This document shows positions 9,916 through 21,790 of a stretch of 64,000 nucleotides of DNA, one piece after another. Location of the stretch: positions 62,001 to 126,000 of the forward strand of contig WACJ01000364.1 of NCBI GenBank assembly GCA_008973525.1, in the 5' to 3' direction. The stretch comes from Stenopsyche tienmushanensis (Eukaryota; Arthropoda; Insecta; Trichoptera; Stenopsychidae). Position 1 is the stretch's first letter; the number at the start of each line of letters is the position of its first letter. The notes beneath the pieces were generated by a model. That model did no database searches. It had not been told where the DNA came from and saw only the letters and a list, made by a program, of their open reading frames with translations. The translations under genes were made by a program, and so were the position numbers.

Positions 9916-11962
9916 ATAGTTTTGATCTTAAACAGAGCCGTAAATAGGTAATGAAGCGACAATGGCAAGTATCTAACTTAACGCCCCCCCCCCCAACCCC
10001 CGGAGTTCCAATTTATTTTTTAAAGTTAATTAATACTATTATAAATGCAATATATTAAATTATAATGTTTGATTTCAAATAATATACAAAGACGGTCCCA
10101 AAAATACCCGACCTAACGTATAGATGGCGGTTACTGTTGTAAAAAATACTATGATAGAAAGTGTCTAAATACTACGTTGCTTCTGTGATCGTACAGATCA
10201 TAGAAAATACCACAAAAAGCCCTAAAAGAGAACGGAGTGGTCATAACGTTTGTATGCTCAATCGGTCCGTTTTTCGGACCGCTGATATAACGAATGAGCG
10301 GCTTGTGATCGGATGCCATACTTGATAATGAAGAAAAGAGGGATGTAACAATTTAGCATTTATTATAAAAATGGACAGAGTTAATCAGTGTTGGTTCATG
10401 TAAAGTAGAATAGTTGTGTAAAATAAAAACCAAAGCGACACAGTAAAACACAGAAACGCAAACGACAGACATACGACAAACAGACGACGTAGTTAGGATT
10501 CCATTAATATTACATGAGTGGACCTTCACAATAATATTTTTTATTGAATTCATATGACCCCCCTTTCCACTCTTGCAACGTAATAAAATATTCCCGGAAA
10601 TATTTTTCGTGACAACGCTGAAACAATCGTTAATCTTTACGAACGAAATGTATTAGCACGCCATGGTTAGCACGCTCCAATACATAATATTTAAATGGAT
10701 ATTAATTATGATTTTCAAGTATCAAACGTTTGTCACAATTACGCCTGAAAAGTATTTTTCAAGCCGAACGTCATATTTCGCTGAACATGACAGCGTTTGT
10801 ATTAAAACGACAAGTCGACTCCCAGCGGTAAATATGCACAGATACGACACTATTTTTAATTCTGCATAATAAAACTGCATACATTTACAAATGATCATAA
10901 GCAAGGTTCGTTTGTAATGGAAATGAAAGCTATCGATAATGTAAATTTTACTAGAATACATGCAAGGGAAGTGTCATTCGTTGACTGCAAGCCATTAATC
11001 AAAGCTCGGACGCGCAATGCAGTTCAATTATTTTGCATTCAGTGCATGCTGCATAAATCATACCGAATCGTATATGATCTCCGCGAGCATGTCACATTGG
11101 CTCGGATCTAAATAATTTCATTAGTTGGATGGAAGCGATCCGGAGGTTTTCATGTCATCGCTGGATCAGGTATCCGCAAAAAGGTTTCCTCGCAAGGAAG
11201 GATAGCGATTTGAAGACCCTCTGATTAATTGGTATTGGTTCCAGTGTTGAGCCACGTACCCGATATCGACGTGAAATTGGTTCGGGATCGGTTAATCACC
11301 ATCGATCTGCGGGTTTCCCGTATTAACCCTCAGTTCGACGGGGGGATCAAATTTATGATCCGGCTGTTTGCTTTAAATAATGATGCTCCCACGTCCTATT
11401 TAAGACGACTTCATTAATTTTACGGGCAAGACGTAAAAAAAGTCCTCAAATTTAAGAGCATTTGACGAATAAATGCGGCGACGCTGAAGACTTGCATCGA
11501 TAACGTCTTCCCAGATATTCTATTTTTGGGACAAAAAATATTTTAGTATTTGCACGATTTGGTTTCAAAACTATATACTTTGGTTCATTTAACCTTTTGA
11601 TGAGTATGAACGCACATGTTGCGTGCGTACCCAATTGATCCAGAGAGAGTATGAACGGCCAGTGTGGCGTTTAGCGTTCCATAGCGTTTTATTTTCAATG
11701 CCGTGCTTCTATTTCTAATACAATATTATTATCTATTCAAATTATCATCTCAAACATTACATCTACCATCTGTATTGTTGTTTTGTCATGTTTCAATTAA
11801 ATTTTCAACCAAGTTGTACGATCATTCATACTAAAACACAAACAATCACTTGTATTACTATAAAGCAGTATAATAATTGGATGGTTTCGGTTAAAAACTT
11901 TCATGTATGATCTTCATTTATCAAATATTTATAATTTAAATGTATTCCTTTGTTTTTAAAAC
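9916..11962. other. AT-rich non-coding with a mariner-type end at 10086-10270
   Basis: A C-run with short interruptions lies at 9982-10001. At 10086, GGTCCCAAAAATACCCGACC followed by AACGTATAGATGGCGGT is the terminal/5' sequence of a mariner-type element; no transposase follows. The rest shows no gene or known repeat. Confidence 0.45.
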
Positions 11963-12735
11963 TCCAGGTGGGTGGTCCGACTCCATGATGTCCACCCATA
12001 AAACCCCAAGGGGGGGAGCCAACCCTACACCCGTGGGCAACGGTTGCACCCCTGAGGTAATGATGTGAAGTAGAGGTATGCGAAAGTAGCCTCTTCGGTT
12101 TGCTCATCAAACGCTGCTGGTGTAGCTCAGCTAATATGAGTTGGGTATGTAGGTCACCCTGTGCTGCGTACCCATGAAGGGGTGTGTGGAACAGCCGATT
12201 ACAGTAGTTGGTGGAGGCTGTATCAAAGGCTCATCACTATCCTCAACAGGCCTAGGCAAACAGGGGAGAACGGTTTTAGGCTGTTCACAAGGCGACTCGT
12301 CTCCGTGGTTAGGTACTAAGAATGACTGAACCGATACGAGTACCATGGGGAATCCCCTGCAGTTCGTCATCTGCTGCAGCCTCCTTCAAACTGAGGTTGG
12401 ACTTGTGGTGGCAGTGTCGCGGAAGTAAATCCCTTGAATTTAGCTTGACCTTAGTCCTTCTTCCTCCATCGCACCTTCGAGTGCATATGGTCTGAAGCTG
12501 GTCTTTCCCGTGGAAATCTCGCCTCCTCTGGAGAGCGTGGAGCACGAGGAGTGGGCGCCTGGACGCTCCACGCGTAGCATTTCTCATGTTGCTAAATGGT
12601 CAGCGGAAGACGTTCTTTTTGTGGCTAGTCCGGGGTAACCCGGAACAGACTACACATCAGCGCAGGAAATGGGTTCGATTGAAAATGAATCCCCAATCGA
12701 GTCAGTCGCTGTCTGATGTCTGTTGTCTACATAGA
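11963..12735 (-). mobile_element. family C LINE-derived non-autonomous element
   Basis: Minus-strand element, nearly collinear with 23815-24585. In minus orientation it starts near GACTGACTGGATTG, passes TTCCGGGTTACCCCGGACTA, CACCACAAGTCCAACCTCAG and GGGATTCCCCATGGTACTCG, and ends near GGACATCATGGAGTCGGACC. The two-part structure equals 8440-9440 without its R1 coding segment. The open frame at 12309-12587 is a by-product. Confidence 0.7.
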
Positions 12736-12889
12736 TATACATATAAATTTGTATTTTGTCCTTTTCAAAACATTTGAGTTGATGAGTCTTTTGCTCTGGA
12801 ATACGTGGTGTTTTGCACATGGGCCGACAACATTTTTTTGGAGGTTAGGGGAGTCTTTCACACAAGACACTGGTCAGGATTGTTGAATT

Positions 12890-13215
12890 ACATTTTTTTA
12901 ATTGCAACTCACAATATTCGTTAATTTCTTCGGAATGCTTTCTAATCTTCAACTTGCATGGTATCTGCTTTCTGTTGATCAGCCATTTTTGCCTATTAAT
13001 GTGCTGCAAAAATAAAAGGACATGATTACCGCCCAAATCAGCCAGTTTACTTCTGAAGGAGTAGATTTTGCAAAGGAGTGGTGATACTCGGCCAATGACG
13101 CCACTCCAAAACAGTTAAGGAGGAATAATAAAATTGGTCAAAGATAAAAATGATGCGAGTATCTTAATTATCAAAACAAACGCCTGTTCTCAAGACAACA
13201 TGACATACAAAACTT
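12890..13215 (+). repeat. family B internal block
   Basis: Matches 38860-39120 and 59130-59410 (CTTCGGAAT, CAACTTGCATGGTATCTG, GGAGTGGTGATACTCGGCCA, CTTAATTATCAAAACAAACG). Frames resembling a degraded protein recur in these copies, but no family was identified. Confidence 0.6.
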
Positions 13216-13389
13216 GAAGAAGTACCAGTTTTCCAAGGTCAGGGTTAAGAAAATACTTTTCATGCTTATGATATTTTTATTAAATTAATTATTTTGGTGG
13301 CCCTATTCCGTAGTTTGTACGGTCTCCAGACCTGACACCACTGGATTTTTTCCCCTAGGGATTGTTAATTTTAAAATGGCGTAAATGTA

Positions 13390-13715
13390 CCGGTTTTCGT
13401 CCATACAAATCCACTTTTTTAGCAGGATCTCGCAGCGTGAGTCAATCTTGTATGTCAATAAATGAACCTTAACACTGTTGATAGCATACAATATTCGATC
13501 ATTTGAAACGTAAATAATACATATATGTATTTTTAGTTTTAGTAAAAAAATAATGGCATCGATCGATACCATGGTACAATATACGAGTGTATGATGAGAT
13601 ATAAGACATTCTTCATCTCTGTCTCCAATTTATTCATCTCCGTATTCAATTTGCATGAATGCTCTTTCTGTATCATTCGAATCTGTTAGCAGCATATACG
13701 GGATTTCTCATCAAT
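13390..13715 (+). repeat. family B piggyBac-like element, partial
   Basis: Contains ATAAATGAACCTTAACACTG followed by TTGATAGCATACAATATTCG, the reverse complement of the block at 1630 and 39180, and a TGTATGATGAGATATAAGAC block. The right end near 13707 resembles the degraded TIR. Confidence 0.55.
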
Positions 13716-14946
13716 GGTATAACTCACTAATTAAAGCGTTGAATTGATTATCTGCGTGACGATGCGTTGGCGCGGGCGGTGGCAGATGTTAGATATGATT
13801 TAATAAAAAACTGCATCTACTTAAAACCTAATATAAATACAACTTGCTTTTACACAACCGTAACTAATTTAAAGCATGCATGTTGTAACAACTCGCGGTT
13901 AAATAGAAACATGCTCTACGAAGCTGAAATAGGAAAACTTTCCCATGCATTTTAAAGTTGGACTTTGAAACAACTCCCCATGGCAGAATTTATCGCAGAA
14001 ATAAATTCGCAATGAAATAATTTTAACGGGCGTCGTTGGATGAATTATGGGATGCTTAGGCGCGCATAATATTTGAAGAGTTCATAAAATCTGAAGAATT
14101 ATATATTTTACTTTATGGAGACATTAACGCCTCGTGCATTTAATATAAAGCGCTGCGAGCGGTAAAATTTTCGTTAACGTCGCCTCAAAGCCTCTCGATG
14201 TGTCAAGTTGATAATTCGGGCACCGCTGGAATGCAATAAGTAAGAAGTTGTCATCTTTCATCGCAAGGCAGTGGATTTTCCGGCAATCTAGTCGAGTGTA
14301 ATTTATTTGGACGAGGATGAGGACGTCAGCCGGGGGTGGCGGACGACACAGTTGATAAATCAGTACATAAGGCGTCAGGGGGGGTTGGAAGGTATCGGGA
14401 CCCTTGCGTCACGCAAATATTCAATATTTTATGGTGAGGAAATTCATCTCGGCCCCGCCGGGAATTTTCTATCTTCTTCGTTATAATGGGGCGAAATTTC
14501 CGATTTTATGCCCGCCTATAAAAGTGTGTTGACTTGTAATTTATACGCTGTTCACGTCGAAACCGTCAACTTTTACAGTTAATTATGGACGCGGGGAGGC
14601 AATTACCTAATTCAATAAATAATCCGACTTTCAATTTACGTCCGAATGCAGACAAAAATGCCGAGAAGACGACCATTACCATAGATATATAGATGTAACA
14701 ATGAGGCTTTCAATCCTCTGGCGTTGTTAGGGGTTGAAAATTTAAAATATTTTATTCACCGCGAGGCTACAATATTGACACAATCGATTGCAAATATTCT
14801 ATAAAAATATGATCGATAATCTATTAAAGATAGTTTAATTTGTAAACATACCATTAGTACAACAAAATAATAGCATAAATATAAAAACTATAATTTCTAT
14901 TGAACTTCATGAGTAAAAGTACAAAAAAAATCAGTAATTAATATTG
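13716..14946 (+). other. single-copy non-coding block with a TATA-like box
   Basis: Less AT-rich than its surroundings, no repeat family and no coding exon recognised. TATAAAAG at 14517-14524 sits in a GC-richer context (GCCCGCCTATAAAAGTGTG), but no downstream coding exon supports a promoter. It could be conserved non-coding DNA. Confidence 0.35.
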
Positions 14947-15015
14947 GGAGTTGGGAGAAGTCGTCAGTTAGCCTTGGCTGCGGGAGTACGTCCTTCCCGC
15001 AGCCAGATCTCTTAA
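14947..15015 (+). repeat. SLR fragment (hairpin 4 region)
   Basis: Only the segment around GGCTGCGGGAGTACGTCC and TTCCCGCAGCCAGATCTCT remains. Confidence 0.7.
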
Positions 15016-15489
15016 TTTATTAGATAAGATTAATAATAAAGGCGCCGCTCGTCTGGGCCTGGGTAATTGGAGGGAGGAGGCCCAGGACAGACGAAAATGG
15101 CGGTAAGCGTTGTCGGTGGCTCTCTGATAGGGCTATAAGCGCCACCATAAGTAAAAGTAAGTTAAACAAAAAACATAATAGTGATTTAACACGTCTAGCA
15201 CCAAGAACATTTTTTTTTTACAATGACCCATTATACAAATTTTGTTATATATTATGTATTTGTATATGGGGATGAAAAATAATAGCTATTTTTAATTTAA
15301 ATTTATATACAACCTTATTTAGGTTGGCAGACACCGGTGGCTGCCATGGCGTGTACTAATATTTTGCCTATAGATTACAAACAATAGGCATACGTTTTGA
15401 TTTATATTTTCATAGAGTGGAAGAAGAGGCTATAAACCTCAAAAGCTAAGGGTCAAAAAATATTATACTGGAACAATGATCAAGTTGTA
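15016..15489. other. non-coding, nothing recognised
   Basis: No gene or known repeat seen. Confidence 0.4.
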
Positions 15490-15687
15490 CGAGGGGGATT
15501 CAAATATAATCCGGAATTTTGTGTGCGTGTGTGAAAAATGACGGGATAAAGAAGCTTCCATTTCGATGAAATAAATGTATTTTTGATGAAAGGAACTATG
15601 TAGAAAATAAGATACTCCATTTGTATTTTTATATATCACTAATATATTTGTACAACAAAATTCCGGGTTATATTTGAATCACCCACG
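15490..15687. mobile_element. MITE, mariner-type, with TA target duplication
   Basis: 198-bp element. The left end CGAGGGGGATTCAAATATAA and the reverse complement of the right end (CGTGGGTGATTCAAATATAA) are near-identical for about 30 bp, continuing CCGGAATTTTGT. It is flanked by TA at 15488-15489 and 15688-15689. The same terminal repeat borders the transposase remnant at 24655-25020 and occurs alone at 58650-58712, so that mariner probably mobilised it. Confidence 0.85.
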
Positions 15688-15744
15688 TATATTTAAAAAA
15701 TAATGTTGTGGTGTGTATTTTACACAATAACGCCATGGCAGTAA

Positions 15745-16172
15745 TAGTGGGCGATTCATCATGCCTATGCAACAGCGCTATTGGTCTGAGCAGATTTTAT
15801 TCGCCAAATTAACAGCGACATCTTCCGTCTCTCTTTAGGTGCAATGTACTATTATAACAGCGCCATCTTTTGTGGAGCTACGGAGACATTGCACCTGCAA
15901 TTACCGACGATTGCTTATTGCGCGTGCAACGTTGCCGGTTGGATGGTGACGCGCAGGAGGTGGGAGTCGAAAAGAAAGGTTGTCGGTTGGCCTTGAAAGC
16001 GGGAGGACATCCCTCTCGCAGCCAAATCTCTTGTGCTGAATAAAAAGTTACCTAGAGAAGAGTTTTTTTGTCCGACGCCCGTCCATCCGTCCGGCCACAC
16101 AAGATCCGAAAGAAGAACGAACCCTTGTCAACCCAATGAGCGCGTGGGAGCAGAGAGCCGCCCGGGGACCCT
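15745..16172 (+). mobile_element. SLR copy
   Basis: Runs from TAGTGGGCGATTCATC to CCCGGGGACCCTGAA. The second stem (AGGTGCAATGT / ACATTGCACCT) is perfect. The fourth hairpin is degraded (AAAGCGGGAGG). The 3' end is truncated. Confidence 0.8.
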
Positions 16173-16344
16173 GAATGTATATTTATCTTTACGAATAATT
16201 TTTATGTACTGATTTGCCCTAATATTAGAAACTTGGAGGAAAATTATAGACAATAGCTAACGAAAACATTTCAATTGATGAACAATTCATTCCTGCAAAA
16301 GTTCGACAGCAATTTACACAATGCTCTAAATAAACCACATAAAT

Positions 16345-16960
16345 TTGGCATAAAGTTTTGGCTAACAGCCGATGTCAAAATGAAATATATTATAATTTTA
16401 TTGAAATTGTATGCAGGTTACTGCAGGGGAGGATTTTCAGGCTAAAATATGACAACAAGGAAGGCTTTATTCATATAGTTTATGTCTTACACACATGTAT
16501 ACGTCGAAGGCAACTATGTAGAAAAATAAGACACCCTATTTGTATTTTTATATATCAACTAGCGAATACCCAGCATGCTTGCAATGCCATAAGCGCTTAA
16601 TAATTATTTGAAAAGAAACGCTGTACGTGGTTTATTGCTTCAGGTCACGTGTAGCGCCAGCCGAAGAGCTGAGATCCAAAAGTATAATATATGCACTCTC
16701 GCTCTCGTCTCGAAGACCGATTTGACTACCGTATTGTGCGCGCATCCTTTCTCCCCCCATCCCCGCAACCCAAACTTTATTTCATCAGACCAATATGCGC
16801 CAACATGGTGCATCCATACAATATTTTTACTATGCCTATGTTACTCGCGCAATCTTTAGCAATAAATGGACGAAGTTTTATCGCAATTTTATGAATGGTA
16901 TGGCAGTGCATTACACACGAACAAACTGTACTTTTTGTAGATTTTCCATAACGTTTGGTG
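16345..16960 (+). repeat. Helitron-like repeat pieces
   Basis: 16565 reads CTAGCGAATACCCAGCATGC, like the CTAGCTGATACCCGGCGCG tails of insect Helitrons. 16830-16925 carries the GCAATCTTTAGCAATAAATG and GACGAAGTTTTATCGCAAT block shared with 36700-36785 and 57520-57600. No Rep/helicase coding seen. Confidence 0.5.
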
Positions 16961-17621
16961 GTTACATTGATATTAGTTTCATAAATGGTATGACTTGCCA
17001 TAGACCTTCGTATGACACATTATAAGTGGTATTGTGTATAAAAACAAATAGAACCTTTTTGAAATTAAAAATAACAATGGTGCCGGATATATCAGAATTA
17101 AAAAAAAACGAAATGAATTCCCCGCCATTAAGATGTAAAATCGAGATAAAAATATGCACACCCCAATAAATTTGAAAAGCCATTTAATATACGATATAAA
17201 TAATTTGAATGGCACTATTTCCGCCTCTGAAAATTCACAAAGCCCGAGCATATTAAATCAACCCGCTTTGTTTGTAAAAGTCATTACTACGAAATGTATG
17301 TAATGTGTGTAAATTTTCAACCGATTGTACTGCATAATTTCGCAAAGCTCAAGGAGAATTATTAAATGCAATTATTACTATTGTGTGTATTTCGTGGTTA
17401 GTTCAAACCGATTCAAGCTTGACACTGATGCAAATTGATGATTAAAATACAATCATGGTTTTGATCTAAATTGCATCAAAGAAAACACCAATAAAAATCG
17501 AAATAAGATTTGATAAAAAAGGAATAAATACTCTAACGTGAGAAGCAGAAAATCAAGCAATTTAAATACTAGAAAAAAGGGAAGAAACCATTTCCATTGA
17601 TATCAATCAAATGAATCCTTG
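16961..17621. other. AT-rich non-coding, nothing recognised
   Basis: Open frames at 16962-17251 lack any family signature. Confidence 0.4.
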
Positions 17622-17625
17622 TTAA

Positions 17626-17990
17626 CCCGTTGATAAGTAATTGGCGCTAATTTTCGCGCATTGAATGCGTATATAGTGAATCGGAGACAGAGACGGGTGT
17701 CTTGCGTCTCACTCGTACATTGACGGTAAGGTTCGAGCTATAAAGGTACCCCTACACGTCTAAATATTACTGAAAGCGATCCATAGCGATTCATTTTCAA
17801 TACCGTTCTTCAATTTCTAATACAATCTTATTATTTATTGAAATCATTATTCATAATCTCACAATTAAAATTATAATGGAATTTGTCCGTATCCATTTGA
17901 AAACCATCAGGTACGGCGTCTTCTTAGATCGTTAGTGATCTTTTTAGAATTATAATAAATAGTAAAAAAAACAAGTAAATCAATTATTAG
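17626..17990 (+). mobile_element. family B piggyBac-like element, left part
   Basis: TTAA at 17622-17625, followed by CCCGTTGATAAGTAATTGGC. The GACAGAGACGGGTGTCTTGC block and the following 250 bp align with 1800-2160. The right half is missing; a mariner end begins directly after. Confidence 0.7.
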
Positions 17991-17995
17991 GTTGG

Positions 17996-18080
17996 AAACT
18001 ATGAAACGGGAGCTAGGGTATGTTAGCTGCGTCTGAGTGAGGTTCATTGTAACGTGCCGTTCGATATTTTTGTTCGTAAT
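17996..18080 (+). repeat. mariner-type terminal fragment
   Basis: AGGTTGGAAACTATGAAACG matches the common insect mariner end (TTAGGTTGGCAACTATGAAACGGG type). No transposase follows. Confidence 0.55.
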
Positions 18081-18084
18081 TTTT

Positions 18085-18300
18085 AAAAATACACTTAAAC
18101 CTCTTTTTGTGCGATTTTGTAGTTATGCGGTTTTTTTAAAGCAATTTTTTTAGCAATTCTACCAGATTTATGTCAAAATTTATTTTTTAACTATTTAAAA
18201 AATTAAAACTGACAAAATAAGGCCAAAAATAATTTGATTGATTTTTTTTATATTGTTGGAAAGAGCTAATGACGTTTATGGCAGTTTAAGAAGACGATGA
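18085..18300 (+). repeat. repeat family E (GTTATGCGGTTTTTTT type)
   Basis: TTTTTGTGCGATTTTGTAGT followed by TATGCGGTTTTTTT recurs at 61012-61075 and 61580-61645. Likely a DNA-transposon end; class not determined. Confidence 0.5.
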
Positions 18301-18339
18301 AAATTTTTGAAATGAAATTTTTTTATTGGAGCGATACGG

Positions 18340-18560
18340 TAAATTGACTTAAACGTCACGAAAAGTGAAACTCCGTCGGCATTCGATCAGAAAGAGAAGA
18401 ATCGTTTGTAGTATTTTTGTCTTCATCGCATCCATCATAGATACGCTATGCGCATGCGCCGCGACGCCTTTGCTGCGTGTCTATGCGTAGCATTAACCAA
18501 CCACTAGACTAGTAGTGAGTCCATTTTATTATATATTACACAACACACAGCGCAAAGCTT
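18340..18560 (+). repeat. repeat family F
   Basis: Shared with 29530-29780 (same strand) and 35040-35170 (opposite strand): AAATTG.CTTAAA.GTCA at the start, the ATGCGCATGCGCCGCGACGC-like middle, and TTTTATTATATATTACACAA at the end. No terminal repeats identified. Confidence 0.55.
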
Positions 18561-19549
18561 TCGTAATACGAGTTCAGGATTTAATCCACCATACAAAAGC
18601 CGCGCACAGTTTGATTACATTCATGTAATAATTATGCTGGCTTCTAAATGAGGACCTACAGACACATATTATTTGGAAACGTTAGTAATTTGTGAATCGA
18701 TCGGAAAGCGTGTATCGAAAAGGCTGCCATTAATGAGTGTACTAGGTTTGTATACAACCGCGGTGAGTGGTTAATTATAAACGAGTAGTGTTGCCAGTAC
18801 AGCATGTTTACTTTCATCAAGGGCCGGCGTCGAACGCTCTTGTTTCGCGCCATTAATTAGTAGATGGGTCATGAATGGACCCCCATACAGGTACCCGGCC
18901 CCATTCATTAATTCACAACTAGATGGGTTTCCTATTCGGCACCCCCTGCTCGAGAGCATCCAAGCTAAATGCGACGAACGATCACTTTTATTTTTACAAA
19001 CCCTTTGTTTTTATTGTCGTCCGTCGAATGTGGCAAATTGTCTATGACGGCTGAGCGCTGTGTTGCCATACAATGCGACCAAATTACGACCTGACGTTTT
19101 TCATGCGGCGCGCTTAAAAATGTGCCAACACAAAAGGGGGAGGGTTATTGTATTAAAATTTATTTTGGTAGTGGGTGATTTTTAAATGGAGGTATTAAGT
19201 TCAATTAAGAACAATGGTTCATCCATACCATTTAGACAATAAGGATAAAAACCATTTTCCACAAGCAATGAAAGCCATTGTAAGGTTGATTTGATAATGA
19301 ATATGAGTTATTAAGAAAAAAAATCATTTCAATCAGTCCATAAACATTCCTACCTAAATACAAGGTGTAAAAAATATGATGGGCTGATTAATCATTTAAC
19401 GCATTCGCGGACACGGATAGGGACGCAATTCATGAACATAGAAATTGAGTTAAATCATCAATAAACACACTATTATTATTCGTCGTCGTGTTAGTGACGT
19501 TTATTTTCTTTTGAGCACCACTTACAGCCTAAAAATTAGCTTTCTTCTA
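18561..19549. other. non-coding, nothing firm
   Basis: No gene seen. TTTAACGCATTCGCGGACAC at 19397 resembles the piggyBac-type ends seen elsewhere, but there is only one end. Confidence 0.35.
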
Positions 19550-20548
19550 TAATGAACTATATCCCAATTTATAATTTGTACATCTTTGCTAAAGTGTTTG
19601 AAAATGTTATTTATGAACACACATATATGCTGCTTATAAGCATCATTTTAACCCATTCCAACAGTGGTTTTCTCAAGTGTAAGTCAACAGCCACCAACCT
19701 GACTCTAATGAATTTATCACTGAGACCATCGATAATGGAGGTGTCGTTGAGGTGTTCACGGATTTCAGCAAGGTTTTCGATAGATTAGATCATGTTATCC
19801 TGCTTCAGAAACTTTTCAAAGCAGGTATTCATGGTAACCCGCTGAGATGGTTAGCCTCTTACATCGATCGAAGATGCCAGGCTGTTGTAACCGAAGGATA
19901 AAAATCTAACTGGCGGTGCATCCCCTCAGGTGTACCGCAGGGACTCGCTTCTGGGATTACTACTCTTTATATTTTTCATCAATGACATTTTTTACGATAT
20001 CTCTCATTTAAATATAGCTCAATAGATGTCAACTATGTATCTAGATGTGGTAGGTTCCATATTCTTCCCTTATATTTTCGACGCAACGTAGCTGATATGA
20101 TCTTTCTCTCAAAACTTCTAAAAGGCGTTATCGATTGTCCAGCAATCCTAAACAAGTTTTCATTGTCTGTTCCTAATGGCTCGCTCCAGATGTAGATGAC
20201 CCCTTTTGCGTATTCCCATTTTTTCCACTAACTATCGTCAAAATTCATATATCGTTAGAGTGTGTGGCTTACGCAATGGCTTAGATGTAGATGTGGATCT
20301 ATTTAATAATAGTTTTTCCACTATTAATAATTTATTTGCATTATCGTTATTTTAACCATCTTAAAGTTAAGATGCTGTTAAGATAAAATGCTAATTTCTA
20401 TTTTTTTTGTTGTTGTTAATGCTTTCTTATTTTCTGTATTTCATTTTATATGTATCAAGTTCTTGTGTATGTGTTTTTAAATGATTTTTATTTCTGTAAT
20501 AGCTGTAAGTTTCTCTTGAAAATGTATAAATAAAATTAAAAAAAAAAC
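19550..20548 (+). pseudogene. Jockey-type LINE reverse transcriptase remnant with poly(A) tail
   Basis: Degenerate reverse-transcriptase domain. It shows NYIPI...IFAKVFENVI, a SGFLKCKSTATNLTL stretch (GFxxGxSTxxxL), then after a frameshift EVFTDFSKVFDRLDHVILLQ, which is RT motif A, followed by LRWLASYI. Motif B reads IPSGVPQGLASG, then after a 1-nt shift LLLFIFFINDIFYDISHLN. The catalytic YADD motif that should follow is deleted. NVADMIFLSKLLKGVIDCP matches the conserved C-terminal tail of insect LINEs. The 3' end has AATAAA at 20529-20534 and an A-rich tail. 5'-truncated, as usual for LINE insertions. Dead copy. Confidence 0.85.
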
Positions 20549-20731
20549 AAAATAACCAAAATGTAATTCTAATATGTAATCGACAAAATAAGGCCGTGAC
20601 TTGGACACAACTGGCGGTGTGTAGGAACATTATTGGTGTAAGTTAATACATGCACATATACAAATGCGGCGCAATAATCACATCTGTTTGTAGTTACAGA
20701 CGTGTCCACGAATGCGTTAAGTACAAAGCAG

Positions 20732-21186
20732 TGTAGCGTGGGCGATTTATCATCCCCGCATAGTAGCGACATCTTCCATTTCTCTTCAGGTGCAATGTGC
20801 TATTTTAACAGCGCCATCTCTTGTGGCCCTGCGGAGACATTGCACCTGCTTACTGACCGATTGCTTCTTGCGCGTGTATCGTTACTGGTTGGGTAGTGAC
20901 GCGCAAGAGGTGAGAGTCAGGAGAGTCATCAGTTGGCCTTGGCTGCGGGAGGTTGTCCCTCCTGCAGCCTGACCTCTTTTTCTCTATCTGTAGTGCGGAA
21001 TAAATAGTTTTCTTGCGAAGAGAGTCTTTCCATTCGACGCCCTTCGTATTCCCATCTATTCGTCCAGCAGCATTACAGCCCGAAGAACGGACCCGTGCAG
21101 TAGCGCGGCCATCCCGACGAGCACGTGGAGGCGGGGAGCCGCCCGGGGACTTTGCCCCCGAGAGCGCTCCCGCCTCAAACGTTACA
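20732..21186 (+). mobile_element. SLR, full-length except the first stem
   Basis: Starts TGTAGCGTGGGCGATTTATC and ends CTCAAACGTTACA. Stem 2 is CAGGTGCAATGT / ACATTGCACCTG (12 bp, perfect) and stem 3 is TCTTGCGCGT / ACGCGCAAGA (10 bp, perfect). Stem 4 is GGCTGCGGGAGG / CCTGCAGCC (one change). It carries AATAAATAG. Flanks GCAG and CAGC share three bases, so the target duplication is not clean. Confidence 0.85.
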
Positions 21187-21669
21187 CAGCGTTATAGCTT
21201 TGCGAGAAATTTCGGCCAAAAGTGCGGTGTGGCGATACATAGACGTTGAAATACAGTCAGAAACTGTGTACTTAACGCAATGGCAAAAGTTTCACATAAG
21301 ATTATTTATAAAGAAAAAAGATTAACGTTAAATTTGCTTGTTGTGGTTTGTCATTTTTAGCGGTTAAAATCTATGCTAAAGATGAACATATCAATTCATA
21401 TTTAATATAGAACCTACCGGCAATATATTAGAAAAATCTATATCTCAATAGACAATACATATGCTTGGATCGGGAAGAGTTAAAGGTTGTATGTTGATTG
21501 TATGTATTCAGAATTAAATCAATTGATGTTTTATAAAATCCAAATTTAGTACATTGGGTTAGATTTTGCACTCCTATTATAAACTCTCGGAATTAAATTG
21601 AGATTGTGGAAAAAAATCCGATCCAGGTTTACATTTCCTGGACCTAAAAGTCGTGCAGGGTCTCCACAC
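21187..21669. other. non-coding, nothing recognised
   Basis: No gene or known repeat seen. Confidence 0.4.
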
Positions 21670-21790
21670 AATGGTGCTGTTAATCTGTGCGTGTGTGATT
21701 CAATTCACCAGATTAACGGTGGGGGTCTTGACTGCGGGAAGATGTCCTTCCCGCGACCAGACCCCTTTCTTTCTGGTTGTGACAAAGAAA
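21670..21790 (+). repeat. SLR fragment, internally deleted
   Basis: The stem 1 region (GCTGTTAATCTGTG...CACCAGATTAACGGT) is joined directly to the hairpin 4 region (CTGCGGGAAGATGTCCTTCC). The surrounding 109-codon open frame is a by-product. Confidence 0.65.

Noticed and set aside
9982..10001. C-run (and similar runs at 44151 and 58393)
   Set aside because: Simple homopolymer runs, also prone to sequencing error.
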